From Vitrella brassicaformis (taxonomy: Eukaryota; Sar; Vitrellaceae): DNA of 60,420 nucleotides. Below the pieces are notes generated by a model. That model was not told the DNA's origin. It saw only the letters and a list, made by a program, of their open reading frames with translations, and ran no database searches. Position numbers and translations under genes: made by a program. This document shows, piece by piece, positions 34,794 through 44,798 of this stretch; position 1 is the stretch's first letter, and each line of letters begins with the position of its first letter. The stretch spans positions 6,461 through 66,880 of the forward strand of contig CDMY01000491.1 of NCBI GenBank assembly GCA_001179505.1, read 5' to 3'.

Positions 34794-35230
34794 CACTACT
34801 GCTGGTACGTTACCTGCACCGGCGCCCACTTACGTGACGCTGCCCATCCATCACATCGGTCTTTCTGTATGGATGGTGGTGCAGGGTGTGGGTCTGTGTT
34901 GTGTTTGGCTGGTCGCTTTGCACGGGGGCGTGTGATTCACTACCATTGGTATGCTACGTGCACACACGCCTTCACACATATCGCTGCCCATCCATCACAT
35001 CTCTCTCTGTGTCTGGATGGTGGTGCAAGGTGACCGTCTGACTGTGGCATTCTGTTGGTTTTTGGTCTCTGTGGCGTGTTACGCACTATCCGTTGGTACG
35101 TTGCTTGCACCCACACCATCACACTTTGCGTTGACCATCCCCGCCATGGACTTGTGTGTGGCTGGTGTCATGTGTGTGGTGTGGTGGTGCAGTGTGTGTT
35201 TGTTGACATCTACACGCTTGTGGTGGTGAC
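34794..35230. repeat. Three imperfect tandem units of about 145 bp
   Basis: Units begin CACTAC/CACTAT at 34794, 34938 and 35084. Each holds a TTGGTAYGTTRCNTGCAC-like core, a CCCATCCATCAC-like block and ATGGTGGTGCA. It is an old minisatellite with long open frames that are probably chance. Confidence 0.7.
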
Positions 35231-35374
35231 CGATACGTCTGCCCACAGCATCCGCACAGCGGTCTACCAGCGACGTTCACCTCACTTGCACACTGTTGTG
35301 TATGTGTGTGTGCATGTGTCGTGCATGTGTGGTCGTATGCTTCGACGGTGACATGGCGGGAGCAAGTGTGTCCG

Positions 35375-35545
35375 CGAATTGCGCTTGTACCAATTTGCGT
35401 CTTTCTGAAGAAGCTTAGGTAGCCTCGAAAAGTGCAACATCCATAAAAAGCAGTAAATCACTGACTGGAGCACGGAACGCGCAACTTTGTGGATGATGGG
35501 TGTCCTTTATGCAGCTTGTTGAGCTTCTCCAATTGCAACTCTTCA
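35375..35545. mobile_element. PIF1-element-related fragment, copy 3
   Basis: CGCGAATTGCGCTTGTACCA, AATTTGCGTCTTTCTGAAG and the later GGAACGCGCAACTTTGTGG through GCAGCTTGTTGAGCTT parallel 9095-9140 and 9600-9680. It is diverged and has no helicase. Confidence 0.6.
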
Positions 35546-35747
35546 CGCAGGCAGCCAGGCCATTCCTGGCTCGTTTCTGTGCAGAGCCCCCCCTCCAAGT
35601 GTGTAAGCTCTTGGTGCATATGTCAGCCCGACCCGCTGAGACATTGATTAAATACTGATCAGTTCCTGATCGTTTGTCAGCCCATATGTAGCGACGGCAC
35701 TGAAGTTGGTCAAATACTGATTGTATGGCCAAGTGACCGACACCAAC

Positions 35748-36102
35748 AAGGCAGACGTTCCGTGGTGGGAGAACCAGTTCCACACCGCGAGAACCGACCT
35801 TTCCAGCCAGAACCAGTTCTCTGCTGTGGAGCACCAGTTCTCTGCTGTGAAGCACCAGTTCTCTGCAGTGCAGAACCAGTTCTCTGCAGTGCAGCACCAG
35901 TTCTCTGCAGTGCAGAACCAGTTCTCTGCAGTGCAGAACCAGTTCTCTGCTGTGGAGCACCAGTTCTCTCTGTTTGAGACATGTACATGAAGAGATCCGA
36001 CGACTTTGAGTCAATTCAGAGGTCATATGTACACCAGACGTCACACACACGAGGCCGCGGCAGATCAGAAGGATATGCGATATCAAAATGCCCTTCGCCC
36101 GC
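35748..36102. repeat. 21-bp minisatellite element, copy 1, running into gap 2
   Basis: A leader, AAGGCAGACGTTCCGTGGTG, is followed by about eight 21-bp units (ACCAGTTCTCTG plus CTGTGGAGC or AGTGCAGA variants) and a tail from CTGTTTGAGACATGTACATG to CCCTTCGCCCGC. The same leader-array-tail stands at 41066-41408 with seven units. Because 21 is a multiple of three, open heptad frames run through on both strands. Confidence 0.9.
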
Positions 36103-36402
36103 NNNNNNNNNNNNNNNNNNNNNNNNNNNNNNNNNNNNNNNNNNNNNNNNNNNNNNNNNNNNNNNNNNNNNNNNNNNNNNNNNNNNNNNNNNNNNNNNNN
36201 NNNNNNNNNNNNNNNNNNNNNNNNNNNNNNNNNNNNNNNNNNNNNNNNNNNNNNNNNNNNNNNNNNNNNNNNNNNNNNNNNNNNNNNNNNNNNNNNNNNN
36301 NNNNNNNNNNNNNNNNNNNNNNNNNNNNNNNNNNNNNNNNNNNNNNNNNNNNNNNNNNNNNNNNNNNNNNNNNNNNNNNNNNNNNNNNNNNNNNNNNNNN
36401 NN
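36103..36402. other. Assembly gap (300 N)
   Basis: Exactly 300 N. It interrupts the tail of the minisatellite element and the 5' part of the gene that follows. Confidence 0.95.
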
Positions 36403-36634
36403 TGCTGGGCAGCTACGCCAACGAGACCATCACAGGTCAGCTGCTACCTTTGTACACATGAGCACGACTGGCAGATGTGAAATGTTGTGTGTGTCCCTGT
36501 TTGTGTGTTGTGTGTGTGGAATGAATGCAGACATTCTCAGGATTATCGCCAGCTCCCCGCCCCCGAGGGAGGCCCCGCCTGAGATGACCTTTTCTGACGA
36601 TGATGACGACAGCGATGAGGAGGACGACGAGTGA
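36403..36634 (+). CDS. Unrecognised acidic-tail protein, 3' end only
   Basis: The last two exons are visible: up to 36435 (LGSYANETIT) and 36531-36634 (ILRIIASSPPPREAPPEMTF then an Asp/Glu tail ending in stop). The join is in phase. The N-terminal part is in or before the gap. The acidic C-terminus suggests a nuclear or chromatin protein, but the family is not recognised. Confidence 0.6.
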
Positions 36635-36689
36635 GACCCGCATGTCGATTACTAGTGCGTAGACACATCCAGGACACCCCTACATTATG

Positions 36690-36829
36690 TGTCTCTCTGG
36701 CGTGTGTATGCAGGTCGATTATCGCTACCTACATTTTGTATTTTCGTGGATCTTTTTTCAACTGCTCGCCGTGTCACGTCATGCCAACCCCCTTGACAGC
36801 ATCGAATCGACGCCTTGCTCGACAGAGGG
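36690..36829 (+). repeat. Duplicated 5' flank, first copy
   Basis: From CTCTCTGGCGTGTGTATGCA to CGACGCCTTGCTCGA it matches 37838-37976 with few changes. This copy lies directly upstream of the start codon at 36830. Confidence 0.85.
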
Positions 36830-38159
36830 ATGTCTGCCAGGAGCAGACGGCGAGCCCGCATGGGCAGAATCGACAATGGCGATGTGCCGCCATCGCTGCG
36901 CAGCGCAGCACTCGCGTGTCTAGATGAGGCGAACTACATGTCAGGGCTGCACACCCGGTATGCGCACACGCACGCACATGCAGCGAAGAGCAGCCTGCAG
37001 GAAGACAGAGAGCGTGTGAAATGCGTCGTCTCATCTGGCCTTTGTTTCTGCGATGGCGCATGTCTTTCTGTGTGCACAGGCGTGACCAGCTGACGGGTGG
37101 CGAACCAGCTGACGGAGACGCCGACCAATCGCCAGACCAACAGGTCAGAAAATACTTCAACCTCGCCTTCTGAGGAAAGGTGCTCTCACAGCCCTTTGCT
37201 GCTGCTGTTGTGTGTGTGTGCAGGGTGCGGGTGGCCTAGAGGATGTTGGTGAATCGCAACCGTCTGCTGCTGCGCCACAGGCTGGGGGCGGCGAGCAGCC
37301 ACTCACGGCAGCACAGGCGTCTGTGTTCGCCGGATATCTCCAGTCGCTGCAGGTGGGAAACGAACCATTGCCACCCTCACAAACTCACACATGCATCCCT
37401 TCACTCCCTGCTTGTGCGGTGTTGGTCCCTGTGTGGTATCAGTCTGGGGTATCGGAGGCGCACGAGACGCGAGAGACCCTCGAAAGCCGAGCGGCCCAGA
37501 CCCAGCCAAGACCACCGTCCCCGCCCCTTCCCCCACCCCCTTCCCCTGCACCCACCCCTCCCTCTCAGCCCGATGCCGCCCCGAGGGTAGACGAGGAGGA
37601 GTACAGAGGACTTCGAAAGCAATGCAGACGCACACGGGCACAAGGACCGCCCAGTTGGTGACTCGCTCGGCTCCTCGCCCCAGCGCCAGGAAATAGTCCT
37701 GGAAGAGCAGCCATTCCCTTCAGCAGCGGCAGCAGCGGCCCGGCTGGTGAGCGCTCCCTCGGCAGTCCCCACGATGCATCGACCAGGGGGCATCCGCCCT
37801 CGAGTTCTCACTGGCAGAGGGGGATTTCATTTTGTCATTCATGTGCCTCTCTGGTGTGTCTATGCAAGTCGATCATCGCTACCTACATTCTATATTTTCG
37901 TGGATCTTTTCCGCAATTGCTCGCCGTGTCTCGTCATGCCAAGCCCCCTTGACAGCATCGAATCGACGCCTTGCTGGATAGGATGCCCTCAAGATCGGAG
38001 CAACGCGCCGTTCCCTCACATGAATGAATGCAGGAGAAGCTTGAGACATGTGAGAGGCAGCTGGTTGAGGCGCTCTCCGAGTGTTTGTCTCTTCTGGATC
38101 ATCGACTGGTTTATCACCAACATAAAGGTCCGGCCCTGCACGAACATCATCATCAATAA
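36830..38159 (+). CDS. Unrecognised Pro/Ala-rich protein with a C-terminal helix, 6 exons
   Basis: Exons: 36830-36957, 37080-37143, 37224-37352, 37443-37586, 37690-37746, 38034-38159; phases close to give about 215 residues. It begins basic (MSARSRRRARMGRIDNG), has a low-complexity middle (Gln/Ala then Pro runs near 37500-37570) and ends in a helix-like LEKLETCERQLVEALSECLS and a His-rich tail. No family recognised. The exon 4 end is uncertain: 37587-37625 also looks coding (EEEYRGLRKQ). The last intron is unusually long (287 nt) and contains a second copy of the gene's own 5' flank (37838-37976). Confidence 0.6.
37838..37976 (+). repeat. Duplicated 5' flank, second copy, inside an intron
   Basis: Counterpart of 36690-36829. 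It lies wholly within the last intron of the gene at 36830-38159. After CGACGCCTTGCT the two copies part, so the start codon itself is not duplicated intact. Confidence 0.85.
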
Positions 38160-38727
38160 AAAGAGTCTGTACGTGTCGTTGGTTGGGCTGACGAAGTGAC
38201 TGGCAGGACAGCGAGTAAGTATTCTCCCGTGGCCTGATGCTGCACCTCGGCGCAGCGCCATTGCATTCGGCTACAAGATGTTACTGAACTTGGGAGACCA
38301 AGCCAGCTGTCAAGTCGTCTGTGTGTGAGAGGGAGTGAGAGAGAGAAGCGGAGGAAAGGCTGGACGGCTGGATGGGTGTGTCCCTTTGTCTTGTCTGTCT
38401 GTCCGTCTGTCTGTCTGTCTCTCTGTCTAGAGGAGCATTTTGCATTTATGGCAGTAACTCAGGTGGACGGATCTCTCTGTGTGTGTGAATGCCTGCATTG
38501 CATCTATGTTAAGTGAAGTGCATACCTCGGTTTCCCTGCCGCCCACCGCACTGCCCATTCACCTCACCAGCTTGATGATACACATGTGCAAGGACAAAAG
38601 GCAAGTCGACACAGGCAGGCATCACATCACACGAACCAGCCAGCGCAAACAGTCAGCACTTAAGCCAACACCATGTATCACCCCACCAAAAGCGAGTCAT
38701 CATTCTCTCAGCTACCGGTTCAATCGG
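38160..38727. other. Short intergenic region
   Basis: A GTCT run is at about 38390-38430. The remainder probably contains the 3' ends of the two convergent genes. Confidence 0.5.
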
Positions 38728-40437
38728 TCAGTTGATGCCCAGCGACACCCACTGCTGGCCTGTCTGGCCGGTGACGTAGCCCAGCCGGCCCCACTGGAAC
38801 TGGCAGTCGTCATTGCCCTCCTCGTTGTTGAAGCCCTTGACCACCTCCAGCCCGTGTTGCCGCACCTCATCCAGCCGGGCGCGATGCACCACCTCGCGGA
38901 ACCCCAGCCGCCTGTGTGTGTGGCGCTGCCCCGCGTCGACAGCGAAGCACTGCAGCTGCGGCACACGCACCATCTGTCCGTCCGGCCCCCGGCTCCACCC
39001 GCCCACCACCTCCCGATTGCTGACCGTCTTGGTCGCCGCCCACTCGACGAAATGCTCGACGGCCCCCCGGACGCGCCGCTTGATTGCCGATGCGTTTGTG
39101 AGGTAGCTGTCGATGGCGGTGAGTGCGGCGGGTGGGTCGTGCAGGAAGGCCCCGATCTTCCATGCGATGGCGGCGGCCTCCTGTGGTCCGAATGAGAGTG
39201 GGGAGAGGGAGGGCGGGTGGGGGAGGGAGGCGTCCTCGTCGTTGTGGTCCACCAGAGGCAGAATGCGCGTCATGAGGATGTCGGCGTCGCGTTGGGGGCC
39301 GAGGGCGGCGTTGATGGCGTCCATGACCACGAAGGGCAGCTCGTTGAGTACAGCCACGTACTCCTTCAGCACCAGCTCACGCCGCTTGCGCTGAAGGGGT
39401 GTGTTGGTGGGAAGCACGTTTGTTGAGAGGTCGGCTCCCGCCCGCAGCAGGGACCGCACCATCAGCTTGCGGTTGCGAATCCGCTCAGCTGTCTCGTCCC
39501 GCATGTCGTCGCCGTCGTCGTTGTCGTTGTCGTTGTCGTCAAGCAGCTCTTCCAGTTGACTTGCGGCACCCCGGAGCGGCGGGGAAACACCCACCTGTGC
39601 ATGGCTGATGTCAGCGGGAGTGGCGAGACGCTCGCACAGGTAGTCCACCACCCAGTGGCTTGACCAGGTCGTTATGCCGGCAGCATACCGCAGGATAAGA
39701 CGCAAATTGGCCGCCGGTATGGGGTTGCCGTGCTGCACCAGGGTGTCCATGTACTCGTACGTGAAGGCCTTGGACAGAAGGGGTCGTGAAGTAGCTGCGA
39801 GGAGCACCGCAACGCCGCTCTTCGACGGATCATGCTGCAGCAGCCGGCGGGCCACACCGATGAGGGCATCGCCATAGGCTTGCGATGGCCGGAGGGGAGA
39901 GAAGCCGTCAAGGGGCAAAGATATATGGTTGACCTGATTTGTGGCCAACAGCACCTCCACTGCGTCAATGTTGCCCGTCTCGGACGCCACACGGATCGGC
40001 CGCATGCCCTCGTGATCTAGCTCGTGATCGGGATAATGGAAGTTGACGTTGGCCCCGCAGCTGATGAGCGCCTGAAGTATGTCCCGCTGCAGTTGGCGTG
40101 ACGACCACGGTGTGAGCAGCAGGGGCGTCTTGAGGTCCGAATCCATCCGCCACACAGAGGGGACGCTGCCGGTCGGGTCGTCAATCGCCAGCGACAGCAG
40201 CGGCACCCACTTGGTGCGTCGATGGACTCCAGATGCCTTCTCGCGGAAGCCGACCAGCGCGTCGGGATTGGCTCCTTTGGTCTGGATGAGTCGTGTGGCG
40301 ATGGCGGGCGTTAGCTCACGGCGCAGAATACGGTGGACGAGCCGCTTGGTGGCGGGGCCGGTGTCTGTCTGCCAGCAGAGGTCGATGCCGTCACTCGGTA
40401 GAGGCAGCTGGGCGGTGCTATCGGGCTGATCGGACAT
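38728..40437 (-). CDS. Ankyrin-repeat-like protein, single exon, 569 residues
   Basis: An uninterrupted frame from ATG 40437 to stop 38728. Ankyrin-type helical hairpins are visible: ILQALISCGANVNFHYPDHE, then GMRPIRVASETGNIDAVEVL, then LMVRSLLRAGADLSTNVLPT. Others are degenerate. An Asp/Asn run (DDNDNDNDDGDD) lies mid-protein. The C-terminal 100 residues have no ankyrin pattern. It probably mediates protein binding in the cytoplasm; no enzymatic domain is seen. The lack of introns in a long gene, in a window where most genes have 5-20, suggests a retroposed or rapidly expanding family. Confidence 0.85.
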   Translation of the reverse strand: MSDQPDSTAQLPLPSDGIDLCWQTDTGPATKRLVHRILRRELTPAIATRLIQTKGANPDALVGFREKASGVHRRTKWVPLLSLAIDDPTGSVPSVWRMDSDLKTPLLLTPWSSRQLQRDILQALISCGANVNFHYPDHELDHEGMRPIRVASETGNIDAVEVLLATNQVNHISLPLDGFSPLRPSQAYGDALIGVARRLLQHDPSKSGVAVLLAATSRPLLSKAFTYEYMDTLVQHGNPIPAANLRLILRYAAGITTWSSHWVVDYLCERLATPADISHAQVGVSPPLRGAASQLEELLDDNDNDNDDGDDMRDETAERIRNRKLMVRSLLRAGADLSTNVLPTNTPLQRKRRELVLKEYVAVLNELPFVVMDAINAALGPQRDADILMTRILPLVDHNDEDASLPHPPSLSPLSFGPQEAAAIAWKIGAFLHDPPAALTAIDSYLTNASAIKRRVRGAVEHFVEWAATKTVSNREVVGGWSRGPDGQMVRVPQLQCFAVDAGQRHTHRRLGFREVVHRARLDEVRQHGLEVVKGFNNEEGNDDCQFQWGRLGYVTGQTGQQWVSLGIN

Positions 40438-40928
40438 GGTGATGGACTACGTCTGCAACACAGGACTCATCAGTGCTTGCCTTCATCCCTTGCTGCCATC
40501 TCTTGTGCATGCATTTCGTGAAGCGTACCTGATTGAATCAACAGTCGATGTGGTCGCCTGCTGCACTTGATGCCGTCACACAGATGGTTGGTTGGTTATT
40601 GTGTTTAACGAGACTCGTGTCTGTAACCCCGAGGGGATTCTGTCCATGTCACGCACTAAACTAGCAGCATGCACATGCATAGAAGCATGCACACGGCCTA
40701 TCTCCCCATCCCGCCCAGCCACTCGACATGCCCGTGCCCCATGATGGTAGAGAAGCGCGAAGATCTGCAAAGCTCGCTTGAGCTCGCAAAAGGGGTCCTC
40801 GATCAGGCCTGTCTGAGGTTGAAGGCCACCCTGATCACTCTTGGTGAGGTCAGCCCAACGCCACGCAGAGAGAGGACCAGCCACCACATCTTCCGTTCAG
40901 TTTGTGCATCTCCCCCCGCGGTGCAGCC
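40438..40928. other. Divergent intergenic region
   Basis: Separates the ankyrin-type gene (minus) from the zinc-finger exon (plus). No gene recognised. Confidence 0.5.
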
Positions 40929-41038
40929 ATGCAGGAAGACGTGGGCAGCCACTGCTCGTTCGCCTACTGCAAGCAGCTCGACTTCCTGCCCTTCCTCTGC
41001 AACAGATGCGGACAGCTCTTCTGCAGGATTCACAGAAG
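40929..41038 (+). CDS. AN1 zinc-finger first exon (ZFAND1-like), partial or orphan
   Basis: One exon with ATG at 40929 and a GTAAGTAAG donor after 41038. The protein reads MQEDVGSHCSFAYCKQLDFL then PFLCNRCGQLFCRIHR. The spacing C-x4-C-x9-C-x2-C-x4-C-x2-H is the first two thirds of an AN1 finger as in ZFAND1, which binds the proteasome and Cdc48/p97 in stress-granule clearance. The remaining His-x5-His-x-Cys should follow in the next exon. None was found before the minus-strand gene at 41701, and minisatellite DNA starts 28 bp past the donor. The gene is either broken or continues through a long repeat-filled intron. Confidence 0.6.
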
Positions 41039-41065
41039 GTAAGTAAGGAGCCGATGGCGTCGCCA

Positions 41066-41408
41066 AGGCAGACGTTCCGTGGTGGGAGAACCAGTTCCAC
41101 ACCGCGAGAACCGACCTTTCCAGCCAGAACCAGTTCTCTGCTGTAAATCACCAGTTCTCTGCAGTACAGCACCGGTTCTCTGCAGTGCAGCACCAGTTCT
41201 CTGCTGTCCAGCACCAGTTCTCTGCAGTGGAGCACCGGTTCTCTGCTGTCCATCACCAGTTCTCTCTGTTTGAGACATGTACATGAAGAGATCCGACGAC
41301 TTTGAGTCAATTCAGAGGTCATATGTACACCAGACGTCTATTCACAACACACACACGAGGCCGCGGCAGACCAGAAGGATATGCGATATCAAAATGCCCT
41401 TCGCCCGC
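41066..41408. repeat. 21-bp minisatellite element, copy 2
   Basis: Same leader and tail as 35748-36102, with seven 21-bp units (ACCAGTTCTCTG or ACCGGTTCTCTG cores). A 9-bp insertion (TATTCACAA) separates the tails of the two copies. It sits in the putative first intron of the AN1 gene. Confidence 0.9.
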
Positions 41409-41700
41409 CACTACTCTACCCAAATGCAAGCCACACACCCACATCCATCAATCCATCCCTCCCTCCACACCCACCCACCCACCCACAGACGTACGGACAG
41501 ACAGACAGACAGCTCGACAGATAGATAGATAGATAGACAGATTGACTGACTGACCCTTCTGGCTCATGGGCTGGATGGAGCCGGCTGTGTGGCTGCCTGC
41601 CTGCCCTGTCTGATGAGCTGGATGGATGGGGTGGATGAACTCATCTATCGACCAGCAAGCCAAGGACACTCACACACATGCGATGGACACCGATCCACAC

Positions 41701-42269
41701 TCAAATCAAGTCGTCCCCCTCATCCTCGCCGCCCATGATCATTCGCGCCGCCTCTCGCTGCAGGTCTTCAAGACCGGCGACGGGCACGTCGACCTCGAAT
41801 TTGAGCTTCGCTGCCACCGTACGGAATTCAAGCAGACCGGCCTTGGTTTCGATTGGCGACCCTCCGCCCCCGGCGGGCGGCTTGAGGCCAAGCAGCATTG
41901 GGATGCCCGCATCCATCACGCCGTCGAACACTCGTAGCTGTAGAAGTCGAACAACCTGATACAAACGACGCTCTGGATCGAGCAAAACATGACAAAGTGT
42001 CGCATGTATGCTCGTCAGTGCATCGCTGCCGTTCCTTACCCAGAAAGATAGCGTCAGCCTCGAAGGTGTCGTCATAGTGGGCGAGCACGAAGATCACAAA
42101 CAGGTGCAGAACAGTCCTGGCCATACAGGGACAGCATTAATTCATGTGTGCGTATGGATGCATGTGTGTGAGTGTCTTACTCTTTGAACGAGAGTGGGGG
42201 GCCGCTGACGCTCTCGAACAACCTGCGCTTGGTGAATGTGTTCAGCGGCTCGGTGTATCGACGACACCC
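41701..42269 (-). CDS. Unrecognised gene, C-terminal three exons
   Basis: Exons 42269-42181, 42116-42040 and 41972-41701 join in phase and give about 145 residues ending in an acidic tail (GGEDEGDDLI). Readable stretches: PLNTFTKRRLFESVSGPPLS, ETVLHLFVIFVLAHYDDTFE, VVRLLQLRVFDGVMDAGIPM and AGLEDLQREAARMIMG. The mixed hydrophobic and acidic pattern and clean splice sites support coding. The start exons were not found. The opposite strand is also open over 41626-41937 but lacks a consistent model. Confidence 0.6.
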
Positions 42270-42299
42270 CTTCCATCACCATGCCGCAGCCACCGACTC

Positions 42300-42606
42300 C
42301 TCCATCCCTCGCCTGCCCATCTTCACTCCCTGCAACCCCACCAGGGCCGGCGCCATCAAAATCGAGAATGTCTACATCGTCGTGCACAACATCCCCAGCC
42401 CCATGCGCTATGAGCTGATGATCCTCTTCGCGAGTGCCGACCTCACCTCCCCCAGTCACGGCAAGCCGGCCGGTCTGGACGCCGTCAGCAGCCGCCTCAT
42501 CGAATTCCTGCGACTGCTTTGGGCGGGCATCGAGATGGACGTCTATGACGCCGAGGAGGGACGGATGAGGACGATGCTGGTTCAGGAGGGACGGATGAGG
42601 ACGATG
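42300..42606 (+). other. Possible plus-strand exon, unrecognised
   Basis: Open frame with a gene-like residue pattern (KIENVYIVVHNIPSPMRYEL, then SRLIEFLRLLWAGIEMDVYD) ending before a GTGAGG donor near 42612. A 24-bp slip repeat lies near 42557-42606 (GAGGGACGGATGAGGACGAT twice). Partner exons were not found. Confidence 0.35.
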
Positions 42607-42654
42607 CTTGTAGTGAGGGTTAACTTCAGTGCCGAATCACCCTACAAGCGCCAC

Positions 42655-43020
42655 ATTGCCAGAAAACTGACCCAGGGGGGTGGGAAACTGTGTTCTGTGC
42701 GGAAAACCGGGGCCCCATGCGGAAAACTGAGCCAGGGGCCCGGAAAACTGGTGATCTGCAGTGGAAAACTGACCACCTGCGTGGAAAACTGGCGCTCCCA
42801 CGTGGAAAACTGGCCATCCGACGTGGAAAACGGGTTCTCTGCCGCCTGTACCCAGTTTTCCATTGCCTGATGCCAGTTTTCCACTGCCTCTACCCAGTTT
42901 TCCAGTCTCTCCACCCAGTTTTCCATTGCCTGATGTCAGTTTCCAGTCAATGTGCCAGTTTTCCAATCGATGTGCCAGTTTTCCGCTGGATGTGCCAGTT
43001 TTCCAATGAATGTGCCCTTA
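42655..43020. repeat. Head-to-head inverted minisatellite, GGAAAACTG / CAGTTTTCC
   Basis: About eight units of about 20 bp carry GGAAAACTG in plus orientation (42660-42838). Then about eight units carry the reverse complement CCAGTTTTCC (42850-43010). The arms could fold on each other. The CCAGTT core is shared with the 21-bp arrays at 35.8 and 41.1 kb. Confidence 0.85.
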
Positions 43021-43614
43021 ACCCAAGAAACCCTGGACCCGATAAACCCTGCGACCCGAGAAACCCTGCTTCGGAAGGCTGTCGGCAAGATTCCTGACTC
43101 TCTGCTGTGTTCGGGTGTTCAGACAAGCTGTGTGCTTTTCGCGCTGTGGCCAGTTTTCCAGTAGATACACTCGAGATCTAACGCAGCACGCACCAGTCAA
43201 TGCTTTCTGAAGTCAGAGAGAGAGTTGGAGAGAGCGCGGGCTGTACACTCGCGGTGTCCAAAGCTGCATGAGGTATCTACGGTCAATCGGTTGCTTCGTC
43301 TGGATGACTATTGTTTTGCTCTTGTCGTCAAGGAAGTAGACAGACAAGAGGGAAGGATTGTGAGGGTGCGGCATGTCGGCATGATGCATGTCGGCCGTGA
43401 GGAGCATCGCTCTCGAAGGACGGCTCTCCTGATTCCCACAAATACCCTGACGCCCTCAAGCCAGTCAGGTGGGTTGACACACACACACACACGTGTGCGC
43501 AAGAGAGAGGATGACCTCTTCGCTTGCTCTTGCTCACCCTCTGCTGCCGCCGCCGACTACGCCAATCGATTCACACCGCATTCGCTGCCTCCGTCCGTCC
43601 CCACCCACCTGAAG
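43021..43614. other. 5' flank, no gene recognised
   Basis: One stray CCAGTTTTCC copy is at about 43150. A CA run lies at about 43475-43492. Open frames here appear to be chance or 5' UTR. Confidence 0.45.
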
Positions 43615-44745
43615 ATGCAGATCGAAGGGCTCTGGACATCAGTCAAGCTCAAGGTGAACGCTGCAAAGGCCGCTCGTCTTGTCGAAGCATTTCGGCGCCT
43701 GCCAGCATATCAGCTCTTCGATCAGGACAGCGACCCGCTCGCGATTCAGCAGGTGGGCACCTCGGAATGAGCCGGGGAGGACTTGGGTTGCCCATCGCTC
43801 ATGTGTGTGCTGCAGGATGGCCGCGTGTCGGTCCTGGAGGTCTGGAAGTCGCCACAAGAGCTCTCCTCGGGCCGTGCCAATGTGCGCAGCACGTTTCTCT
43901 TCATGGGCGTTGACGAAGCACGCACCCTCATCGTCCCCGAGCTCATTTACGAGGAGCTTGAGGCCGGTAGACCTGCAACACACACACACACACACACTCT
44001 CACACAAAAACCCCCCCCCACACACAGACGCTGACTGTCCTCTCACCTGATGTCCATATGTGTCTTCACACAGGAGGCCGCGGTGTTGCGGTGTTCAACA
44101 CGCCTGTCATCGTCTCAATCGAGTCGTCTGCCACGTCCAGTGACTGGAGCATCCTCACTCGCTTCCAGCTGCATGTCTTCAACCACGAGGGTAGCCTGAA
44201 GGGCGGCAAACACGCCGAGGTCGATTTCCTCGGCAAGAAGTTTGGCTCACAGCAGGACAAACAGGTGAGATTTGAAACGGACGAATGCACAGTTACTTTA
44301 CCTGCGAAGCCATTGTGTGTTCAATGCAGCTCTTCTTGCGTGGGCAGCTGGGTGAGGGCGGCAATTTCCCGCCGGACAAGGAGCCTGAGGACGAGGCTCC
44401 GCATCATATGCAGGAGGCTGACGACGAGCTCTTCGTCTCCATCCCGTGCGCCACTCACCGCAATGAGCTGTCATCTCTGCGCCGCTCGGCAGCGGAGTCC
44501 GAATGGGACACCGAGAGCCAGCCCATGCGGGATTACATCAGCAGGGTCAGTCGGCAATCAATGAACACACAGATAGCATCCCCTTGTGTGTCGGTCCCTT
44601 CCTGTCTTAGGTATTCTTCTACCTGATGGATCACCACGAGAGTGGTTTTGAGCCTCCACAAGAGTGTTTCCACGCTGACGTCCTGGCCGACTGGTTCTTC
44701 AAGCCACTCAGGGAGATCCTCTCACTCGACGACCTGGAAAATTAG
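43615..44745 (+). CDS. Unrecognised conserved-looking protein, 5 exons, 276 residues
   Basis: Exons: 43615-43752, 43816-43966, 44074-44264, 44330-44545, 44611-44745; phases close. The start ATG follows GAAG and opens MQIEGLWTSVKLKVNAAKAA. Later stretches: VSVLEVWKSPQELSSG, TLIVPELIYEELEAG, LTRFQLHVFNHEGSLKGG and VFFYLMDHHESGFEPP. I do not recognise the family. Alternation of strands and charged loops suggests a compact globular protein. The reading ends LSLDDLEN-stop, yet in-phase exons follow from 44799, so this stop may be recent or the next exons may be a separate gene. Confidence 0.65.
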
Positions 44746-44798
44746 CCTGCGGGTGGATGTCAATGGCGCATCGATGTGATCTACCTGTTCTCTTGCAG

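Noticed and set aside
35810-35970. CRISPR-like regular array
   Set aside because: Units are 21 bp with no unique spacers, and the window is eukaryotic; it is a minisatellite.
42172-42870. One 232-codon plus-strand gene
   Set aside because: Its left part is antisense to well-spliced minus exons and its right part is minisatellite; only 42300-42606 may be coding.
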